Shown here piece after piece: positions 1 through 7,372 of a stretch of 64,000 nt of DNA. The stretch spans positions 119,854,771-119,918,770 of the forward strand of contig JAUPFV010000001.1 in assembly GCA_036936605.1 (NCBI GenBank), given 5' to 3'. Source of the DNA: Limnanthes douglasii subsp. nivea. Lineage: Eukaryota > Streptophyta > Magnoliopsida > Brassicales > Limnanthaceae. Every line of letters begins with the position of its first letter. Within the stretch, counting starts at the first letter, position 1. A program made the position numbers and the translations under genes. The notes under the pieces are model-generated. The model worked only from the letters and a program-made list of their open reading frames with translations. It did no database searches and had not been told where the DNA came from.

Positions 1-64
1 AAGAATTATTATTCTAATCCCTAACATTTACATATTAGTCCCTAAGGAATATCTTTCCTTATCA
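1..64 (-). repeat. 3' LTR of element 1 (terminal part only)
   Basis: Bases 1-64 are identical to 10165-10228 and end in the same CTTTCCTTATCA edge, so on the minus strand the LTR begins TGATAAGGAAAG. This is the upstream end of the LTR in element orientation. The remaining roughly 220 bases lie to the left of the window. Confidence 0.92.
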
Positions 65-80
65 GTAGCCCCCCTAGTTC
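65..80 (-). other. Polypurine tract of element 1
   Basis: Directly inside the 3' LTR the minus strand reads GAACTAGGGGGGCTAC, then the LTR begins with TG. A G-rich purine run abutting the 3' LTR is the usual plus-strand primer site of LTR retrotransposons. The position confirms that the element runs right to left. Confidence 0.7.
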
Positions 81-430
81 TTATATAGATATTTATAAGA
101 ACTATTAAATCATCGAATCCTTCCTCGAATTAACTTAATTTTATCATTCCTCGGATTCTTCACTCCTCGGATTCTTCCTCGTATCAAAAACAATTTTATC
201 ACTTTATGACTTTGTTGTGACTAAACTCAATGGTTTATGATTTCTCTTTGATTTTAACTCAGCTTCGAAACTGACTTCTTGTGGCATAGCTTTATTTCTT
301 CTTCGAATATTACCACTTCAAACATGGCTTAATAGCACTTCGAAATTTCTGATCCCTACCTAGGGGATTGATTAGACCCCTAACAGTAGACCTGTGACAT
401 TACACGTTTCCCTTTTCGTTTCATATTCTG

Positions 431-497
431 GCCAATGAAAACAACTTGCTTTTTCTACCCTTTCACATTCTCGACGTCCCTCTTCATTCTATAAATA
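431..497 (+). promoter_or_regulatory. Internal promoter of the antisense gene (CCAAT at 432, TATA at 490)
   Basis: The plus strand has GGCCAAT at 430-436 and a clean TATAAATA at 490-497. The order and spacing fit a plant RNA polymerase II promoter. A start site near 520-530 would give a leader of about 145 nt before the ATG at 670. It lies inside the retrotransposon and points opposite to gag-pol, so the extra gene need not depend on LTR transcription. The segment between 65 and 430 has repeated CCTCGGATTC and CTTCGAA words but no coding sequence. Confidence 0.55.
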
Positions 498-550
498 CCC
501 AGCTACTCACTCCTTAAACACTTTTTAGTGAAACCATCTCTTGAACCATC

Positions 551-630
551 TTCAACTTGTTCATCAGATCTTCAACCTGTTCATCAGATCTTCAACCTGT
601 TCATCAGATCTTCAACCTGTTCATCTTCTC
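551..630 (+). repeat. Four tandem 20-bp repeats in the leader of the antisense gene
   Basis: Four head-to-tail copies of a unit close to TTCAACCTGTTCATCAGATC start at 551, 571, 591 and 611. The first differs by one base, and the last diverges over its final bases. They lie between the TATA box and the ATG at 670, hence in the predicted leader. The frame is open through them, but a product including them would need a TTG start at 541, which is unlikely in a plant nucleus. Confidence 0.85.
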
Positions 631-669
631 TTGTCTCACCAAGCAATCTCTCATTCCAAAAACCATTGT

Positions 670-3441
670 ATGAGAAGATACCCTAGATACAATAGATTTA
701 AACCCAGAAGACCAGTAAGATCAAAGAAAAATATTTTTCCTGGTCCTGGTTCCAGTAACCAAGTATTTGGGGCCTACGATTATCTTTGTATTTCTCGAAG
801 AGCCAAAGAATACAAAGCTGCTGGGTTGATCTATAACGGTCCTCACTCTTCCTGCACCACTTTTAAATATGGCAACTTCAATCCAAACCTTGCCACTTCG
901 AATTCACCTCTAGCTTCTAACCCAGAAAGTAGCTCAACAACCTCTTCTCTCCAAAATCCAGCCAAAACTTCACTACTAAAACCTCATCGGAAACCTAAAG
1001 TAGTTACTTTAGACAAACCACCCACTTATAACAAATTACAACTCAAATCACCTGTCCTTCAAGTCGAAGAGACAAAAAACCCTCAAACCAAAACACTTCC
1101 TCCTCAATTCGAGGCTATTAGAGCTAAACGTTCGAAAAAATCATCTTTCTTAGTAATGGGTGAAGAAACAAAAACCTCTTCCACTCCTCAACACTCTCCT
1201 CCTCCCCCACAAGAAGTGGGTGATACTACACCAGAGTGTAGTCAGCCAATTCCTGTGACTCAACAAGAAACCCAAATTCGAAGTCACTCCGAGGAAGATC
1301 ACAAAAAGGATGATTCAGAAGCTACTGAATCCGATGCCGAGGAGGAATCCGAGGCTGAAGGCGTAGCTCCTCCAAAGAAGCCTCGAGGGAAAAAAGGTCT
1401 CATGACATTGCCTGAGAACGTTGCCTCATTAGTTCAGGAAAATCTCAAGCCTCTTTCTGCTTGGTATATTCTTGCCTTGAAGAATGTACCCTACAGCTAC
1501 TACCTCGAATCGGAGAAGGAGCACCTCAGAAAGCTATGGGGGTTAACTGATAATATGACACTTCGGCTACCAGTGGAAGGGGAGACACCCTTGAACTGCC
1601 AAAAAGATGAGCTGGTAGTGTACCCTGAACTCTTTAACTGGGGACTTCGCTTTCCTCTGGATCCGATGATAGTAAAGTTCTTCGAAATCCACAGACTATG
1701 CCCAACACAAGTTACTCCCAACTTGCTCTTCACCTTGTTCTCTGCAATTATGGTGTCAAGACTTGGAGGTATCCCCCTCGAAATCGAGGACTTCATCTCA
1801 GTAACAAAAGTCTCAAATGGCCCTGTTCTGCCATTCTATTATTTAACCCTTGAAGATGACTTGAAAATTATCGACGATCTCCTCGAAGCCGATAAATTCT
1901 GGAAACAAAGGTTTGTCTTTCTGTCAGGTGCTTGGGAGAATGGCAAAGAGATTTCCGATGCCAATCCTTCCAAACTCACTCTTACCTGGAGAGATAGTAG
2001 TAAGTGATACTTTCCCTTGTTTATTTAGTTGTTTCTGATTCAAATTACTTAGCTAACTATTTTTCTCTCTTTAGAAATTCCGAGGCGGTTTAAAAGTCGT
2101 CGAAAAGAAGCCAAGCTTATCTTCCAAAAGATGGCAGAGTGGGCTGAAAAGGCTTGGGGAAATGGCTTCCATTCAGCATTTGATCCTATTAACTTTGTTA
2201 ATAGCCATCTTTGGCGAATATCACTAGGGGCTGACTTCCCTGAAGATCCGATGACGCCACCAGATCCTCTTCTAGTAGTTCAAAGGATTCTTGCACCAGA
2301 TGGAAAGTGCTATCTCCCACTTCGGAATCGAAGTGACAGTCATCTACCTTTGAAAAAGAAAGGAAAGAAGAAAACCACCACCAGCAAAACTAAACCTCCC
2401 TCTACTTCGAAGAGTGTAAGGAAGAGAAAAACGTCTGCACCTTCGCTTCCCAGCATATCCGAAGAAGACCAGCCCATCCTGAAAAAGACAAAGAAAAAAC
2501 AAACTTCTCCAAAAAAGAAAGATAATAAGTCTAACAAGCCCAATGAAAAGAATGAGGCTGATCTCTTAGAGGATGTGCTAGCTTCCGAGGCACGAGGTAA
2601 AACTTTTGTCGAGGTGAATCCTGAGGGAGGTATATCCCTTGGAGACAAACAAATAGATGACTATCTAAACTTCGAGGACTTCAACTCAAGTGGAGATTTT
2701 GTACTTCCTGGTTCTCAACATGCCAACGTTGCTCCTCCAATTTTTACCGATGCTGCTACAACTTCCACATCGAATCCTTTTGCTCCCATTCATCAGCCAG
2801 AGAAATCTGATGAGGTAATTTCAATTCTTCAACCTTTCCCCAATCTAATTTCTGCAGTCACCAAATTATACGAAGAAGTGAGCAAATCTCAAACCCAACT
2901 GGAGCGTCTTGCCCAAGAGCTAGCTAGGAGTAGAAAAGAAACAGAGTCTGAAAAGACTTCTAAAAATGAAGCACTCCAAAAATTTGAAGCTGAGAAAGAA
3001 CAGCTTCTTAAAAAGCACAAGGAGGATGTCGAAGCTCTTAAAACTTCTCATCTGGAAGCTCTTAAAAGTCTAAAGGCCGAACATTCTACTGCTATTTCCG
3101 ATGCGACGGAGCTTATCAAAGAGACTAAAGAGAAATTGGAAAAAAGCCAGACTGAAATTACTACACTTCGAGCAGGATTCGAAGAGGAAAAGGAAGCTGC
3201 AGTTAAAGAGGCGAAAAACAAAGTTAGCTCTGTGATGCTTGAAGGCATGAAGAAAACTCAAATTGATACATCCATTCAGATCCTTCGAGAAGTTCATGCT
3301 GCTTGTCCAAGGCTAGACTTATCAAACCTTTGGAAACGAGTTCCAGAAGAACAACGCCCAAAAGAAGCTTTCGAAGCTCCACCAAGCTCCTCCTCCGAAG
3401 AGGCGTCATCGGAGGATGAAGAACAAGAAAATGATGCTTGA
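670..3441 (+). CDS. Additional antisense ORF of a Tat-like element, Transposase_28-like, two exons
   Basis: Exon 1 is 670-1999 and exon 2 is 2075-3441. Joining them across a 75-nt intron keeps the frame and gives 898 residues. The ATG at 670 starts MRRYPRY. The N-terminal 250 residues are low-complexity and rich in S, P, K and E. Residues about 260-430 resemble the 'putative gypsy type transposon' domain (Transposase_28, PF04195), with NWGLRFPLDPMIVKFFEIH and FWKQRFVFLSGAW. Residues about 530-605 are very lysine-rich and could act as a nuclear localisation signal. Residues about 700-840 are charged heptads typical of a coiled coil, and the C-terminus is acidic. Function is unknown; genes of this class are described as antisense additional ORFs in Tat elements. 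It has no reverse transcriptase or transposase motif. The family name rests on by-eye similarity. Confidence 0.8.
2000..2074 (+). other. Intron of the antisense gene (75 nt)
   Basis: The donor is GTAAGT at 2000-2005. A plant-type branch point, CTAAC, lies at 2053-2057, 17 nt before a pyrimidine-rich run and the acceptor TTAG ending at 2074. Exon 1 ends one base into a codon and exon 2 supplies the other two bases (AAA, Lys). The reading frame then continues through IPRRFKSRRKEAK to the ATG at 2131 and beyond. Without splicing, translation stops at 2005-2007. The joined frame, consensus sites and AT-rich content together make this a convincing intron. Confidence 0.8.
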
Positions 3442-3599
3442 TAGGCCAAGTAGTTTGCTTTTGTTTTTTGTGTATGTGACTAAGTACTTCAGTTCTTTTT
3501 TGTAAACTTCGTATGTTATCCCACGAACAAACTACTTATCTTTTTTTATCTTAAATTTTCTGGTACACTTGTTTGAGCTGATTATTATTAATCATGGAA

Positions 3600-3833
3600 G
3601 CACTCATAAGTCGTGGCACTTCGAAAAATAGATGCATTCATAAGACGTGGCACCTCGAAAAATAGATGCACTCATAAGACGTGGCACCTCGAAAAATAGA
3701 TGCACTCATAAGATGTGGCACCTCGAAAAATAGATGCACTCATAAGACGTGGCACCTCGAAAAATAGATGCACTCATAAGATGTGGCACCTCGAAAAATA
3801 GATGCACTCATAAGACGTGGCACCTCGAAAAAT
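3600..3833. repeat. Seven tandem 34-bp repeats in the spacer between antisense gene and pol
   Basis: Units begin at 3600, 3634, 3668, 3702, 3736, 3770 and 3804. Each starts GCACTCATAAGACGTGGCAC and continues with an A-rich CCTCGAAAAATAGAT tail. Differences are single bases (ACGTGG or ATGTGG), so amplification is recent. The array follows the antisense gene's stop (3441) and precedes the pol stop (4067), so it lies in the 3' untranslated region of both opposed units. Tat-lineage elements are known to grow tandem repeats in this region. The remaining bases 3442-3599 and 3834-4066 hold no gene. Confidence 0.93.
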
Positions 3834-4066
3834 TTGGTTGTTTCTTCAAAGCTTTCGCTTCGGAAAATTATTCTTGGTCAACTTCCAAAGATGATCAATC
3901 TTTGCCAAATTACCAAAATAATAAATCACACATCATAACAAACAACCAATGGCCAAAAGAAATTTTATTAAAAAATTCAATATCAATCAGACACCTCGTT
4001 AAAACCTTTCTGGGCCAACAGATAAGGAAAGAGTATGTCTGTTTTACAAAAATTCGAAGTTCAGTT

Positions 4067-7000
4067 TTACTCACAGTACAATTTCAAATGCTCTATGTTC
4101 CAAGGGTGCTTGAGCATCCTCCCTTCTCGATCTGATAACCTGTAGGAACCTGGTTTGACTCTCATTGTAACTTTGTAAGGACCTTCCCAATTCGGGGCCA
4201 ATTTTCCGAGGTGTTTATCCTTGGTGTGAAGAAACACTTTTCGCAATACTAGATCGCCAATTTTGAATTCCCTTCTCTTAACTTTGGCATCGTACCTGCT
4301 TCTCATTAACGTTTGATAATGGATCACATTTAAATGTGCCTTGACCCTTTTTTCTTCCAACAAATCAAGTTCCACTCTTCTGGCCTCATCGTTATCTGCA
4401 TCGGAATATCGTAATAGTCTGTAAGAAGGTAGTGTAGATTCAGCAGGGCACACAGCATCCATCCCATATACTAGAGAAAAAGGAGTCTCTTTTGTAGCCT
4501 CTCTAGGGGTTGTCCTATATGCCCATAATACTTCTTGAAGAAAATTTGGCCACTTCCCTGCTGTTCCAGCCAAATTTTTCTTTAAGCCATCCAAGATAGA
4601 TCTATTTGTTACTTCCACTTGTCCATTTGCCTGAGGATGAAAAGGAGTGGAAAAACATTGCTGTATCCCTTTCGAAGAGCAAAAAGAGTCCATTTCCTTG
4701 TTATTAAATTGAGGACCATTATCAGTTGTTATTTTTCGAGGTACTCCAAAACGGTAGCAAATATTGCTTTGAATAAACTTGATTACATCCTTAGCTTTTG
4801 TCCCAGCTAAGGGTTCTGCTTCTGCCCACTTCGAAAAATAATCAACCGCAACAATAATCATTTGTCTTCCACCAGAAGCCATAGGTAATGGTCCCACCAA
4901 ATCAATACCCCACCTATCAAAAGGAACCGCCTCTGAAATTGTCATTAGTGGTACTGCTGGTTTGTGTATTAAATTTGCATACCTTTGGCAAGTGTCACAA
5001 CTTCGAACTAATGACTTGGCATCTTGTAAAATGGTAGGCCAATAATATCCTGCCAACAATACCCTACGCGTTAAAGCTCTAAACCCACAATGAGCAGACC
5101 CATCTCCATCATGCAGTTCGGACAAAACATTCTGAGATTCATCCTTGCCTAAACATCGTAGTAAAGGTTTCGAAGCAGACCTTTTGTACAGCACCCCATC
5201 CAGTACCACATAGCCAAGGGATTTGTACTTTATTTTCTTGAGCAAGTGTTTATCCATAGGTAATATTCCATTCGAAATAAAGTTTAACAAGTCAAACCTC
5301 CAATCTCCTCGAGCGCACGTCGGATTATTTACTACCTCATCAACAACTTCACATTGCTCAGAATTCGATCTAATCGAAGGCGATGGTTGGGTTACAATCC
5401 ATGGGTATTCTTCTGAATAAGCCATCGTTGCCAAAGAATCAGCCATAGTGTTGCTTCCTCTTCGAATATGCTCCACTTCGACATTTTCAAACTGAGCCAT
5501 CATCCCCCGAAGCTCTTGCAGATACAAAACCAAACGTTCCTTTTTAGCTTCTGATACCCCTTTAACGTGGTTAACTACCAACTGTGAATCTGTTTCCAAG
5601 CGTACAAACATTGCTCCACAAATCTTCGCCAACCTTAACCCTGCTAGCACAGCCTCATACTCAGCTTCGTTATTTGAAGCATGAAAACCAAATTTTATAG
5701 CTTGAAACATAAATTCCCCCGTTGGTGCCACCAATTCCACTCCTGCACTTGACCCTTTACTACTGGATCCCCCATCAGTTCGAATTGTCCACGTCGGATT
5801 CTCATTCACCTTTTCTGTATCTTTCTCCTCGGGTCTGCTCGAATGAAACTCCACCAAAAAATCTGCTAAAGCTTGAGCTTTGATAGCTGTCCGAGGAGAA
5901 AATAGCACATCGAAATCTCCCAATTCCACAGACCACTTTGTCATCCTTCCTGAAATATCTGGTTTTTGTAAAACGTTCTTTAATGGATATGAAGTTCGAA
6001 CTACAATAGTATGTGCTTGGAAGTAAGGGCGCATCTTTCTTGCTGCCACTACTATACACAGTGCCAATTTTTCGAGCTTCAAATAACGTTTCTCAGCATC
6101 AACCAAACTTTTGCTGACATAGTAAACAGGCTTCGAAATTTTAGTATCCTCGCTGATCAAAACTGCACTTACTGCATAATCCGATACTGCAATATACAAA
6201 AACAACTGTTCACCCTTTCGAGGCTTCGATAATATTTCAGGAGAGGATAAAAGATTTTTGATCTTCAGAAAGGCTTCTTCACAATCCGAAGTCCACTCAA
6301 AATTATTAGGCCTTCGCAGCACCTGGAAAAAAGGGAAGCACTTATCTGAAAAACGAGAAATGAATCTGTTCAGGGCTGCTAACCTGCCTGTTAGCATTTG
6401 CACTTCTTTGATATTCCGAGGTGATGACATCGATATCAAAGCCTTCAACTGTTCTGGGTCCACCTCAATTCCTCTTTCACTAATCATATACCCCAAAAAT
6501 TTGCCAGATCGGACTCCAAATGTGCATTTTTCCGGATTCAACTTCAATTGAATGGCTCTAAGATTCAAAAACGTTTCTTCCAAATCATCAATATGTTCAT
6601 CATCACCTTTGCTTTTAACAAGCATGTCATCGATGTATACTTCAATATTTCTCCCAATCTGTGAAGCAAACGCCTTATTCATCAGCCTCTGATATGTTGA
6701 TCCAGCATTCTTCAACCCAAAAGGCATTACTTTATAGCAATGCAAACCTCTATCAGTAATAAAAGTCGTGCTTTCTTCGTCATCTGGATTCATTTGAATT
6801 TGATTATACCCCGAAAATGCATCCATGAAAGTCAGAATTTTATTTCCCGAAGTGGAATCCACTAACTGATCTATCCGAGGCACCGGAAAAGGATCTTTTG
6901 GACAGGCTCTATTCAAATCTGTGAAGTCCACACACATTCGCCATTTTCCATTCTTCTTTTTCACCACCACCGGATTAGCCGTCCACCTCGGATAATTGGC

Positions 7001-7372
7001 CTCCCTAATGTGCCCCATCTTGTATAACCGATCCACTTCGGCAACTATGGCCTCAGATTTCTCCAATGAAAAAGCCCTTCTTTTTTGGATAATTGGCTTG
7101 ACCTTCGGATCAACCGCCAGGCTATGACATATGATGCTGCTTGGGACTCCTACTACGTCTTCGGATCTCCAGGCAAACACATCCAAATTTTCAGACAAAA
7201 AATTCAACAATTTTTCTCGCATCGACAAAGATAATAGAGTGCCAATTCGAAGCACCCTGCCACTATTAAAGATATATTCCTCTATTTCTTCATTAACCAC
7301 TACAGAACTCGGGGTTGACCTCGGATCATCAATTCCCTCGTCTGTTTCACCACAAGACAACCCCCCAAACTG
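4067..7372 (-). CDS. pol: pol: reverse transcriptase, RNase H, integrase of element 1
   Basis: The frame after the TAG at 7373 encodes 1101 residues, numbered here from 7372. RT has FMDAFSGYNQI and the YIDD box (catalytic Asp pair near residue 247). RNase H has TDGGSS (Asp near 532), the Glu in NNEAEYEAVLAGL and the Asp in ETDSQ. Integrase has an HHCC zinc finger (ELH, AHCG, CDTCQ) and the D,D-35-E triad at about D823 (WGID), D883 (TDNGPQF) and E919 (NGQVEVTN). It ends in LKLYCE. No frameshift or further stop was found, so every catalytic residue checked is present. No ATG lies at its start, so expression depends on passing the TAG from gag-protease. It would copy element RNA and integrate the cDNA. 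Confidence 0.93.
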   Translation of the reverse strand, partial: QFGGLSCGETDEGIDDPRSTPSSVVVNEEIEEYIFNSGRVLRIGTLLSLSMREKLLNFLSENLDVFAWRSEDVVGVPSSIICHSLAVDPKVKPIIQKRRAFSLEKSEAIVAEVDRLYKMGHIREANYPRWTANPVVVKKKNGKWRMCVDFTDLNRACPKDPFPVPRIDQLVDSTSGNKILTFMDAFSGYNQIQMNPDDEESTTFITDRGLHCYKVMPFGLKNAGSTYQRLMNKAFASQIGRNIEVYIDDMLVKSKGDDEHIDDLEETFLNLRAIQLKLNPEKCTFGVRSGKFLGYMISERGIEVDPEQLKALISMSSPRNIKEVQMLTGRLAALNRFISRFSDKCFPFFQVLRRPNNFEWTSDCEEAFLKIKNLLSSPEILSKPRKGEQLFLYIAVSDYAVSAVLISEDTKISKPVYYVSKSLVDAEKRYLKLEKLALCIVVAARKMRPYFQAHTIVVRTSYPLKNVLQKPDISGRMTKWSVELGDFDVLFSPRTAIKAQALADFLVEFHSSRPEEKDTEKVNENPTWTIRTDGGSSSKGSSAGVELVAPTGEFMFQAIKFGFHASNNEAEYEAVLAGLRLAKICGAMFVRLETDSQLVVNHVKGVSEAKKERLVLYLQELRGMMAQFENVEVEHIRRGSNTMADSLATMAYSEEYPWIVTQPSPSIRSNSEQCEVVDEVVNNPTCARGDWRFDLLNFISNGILPMDKHLLKKIKYKSLGYVVLDGVLYKRSASKPLLRCLGKDESQNVLSELHDGDGSAHCGFRALTRRVLLAGYYWPTILQDAKSLVRSCDTCQRYANLIHKPAVPLMTISEAVPFDRWGIDLVGPLPMASGGRQMIIVAVDYFSKWAEAEPLAGTKAKDVIKFIQSNICYRFGVPRKITTDNGPQFNNKEMDSFCSSKGIQQCFSTPFHPQANGQVEVTNRSILDGLKKNLAGTAGKWPNFLQEVLWAYRTTPREATKETPFSLVYGMDAVCPAESTLPSYRLLRYSDADNDEARRVELDLLEEKRVKAHLNVIHYQTLMRSRYDAKVKRREFKIGDLVLRKVFLHTKDKHLGKLAPNWEGPYKVTMRVKPGSYRLSDREGRMLKHPWNIEHLKLYCE

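Noticed and set aside
541..669. Longer start (TTG at 541) for the antisense gene
   Set aside because: A TTG start is unlikely in plant nuclear genes. The stretch is a 20-bp repeat array in the leader, and the ATG at 670 is in frame.
3600..3833. CRISPR-like array of 34-bp repeats
   Set aside because: Units are head to tail without spacers, and the setting is a plant retrotransposon.
4067..7372. Endogenous pararetrovirus instead of a retrotransposon
   Set aside because: An integrase with a full D,D-35-E triad, LTRs, PBS and PPT are present, and there is no movement-protein motif.
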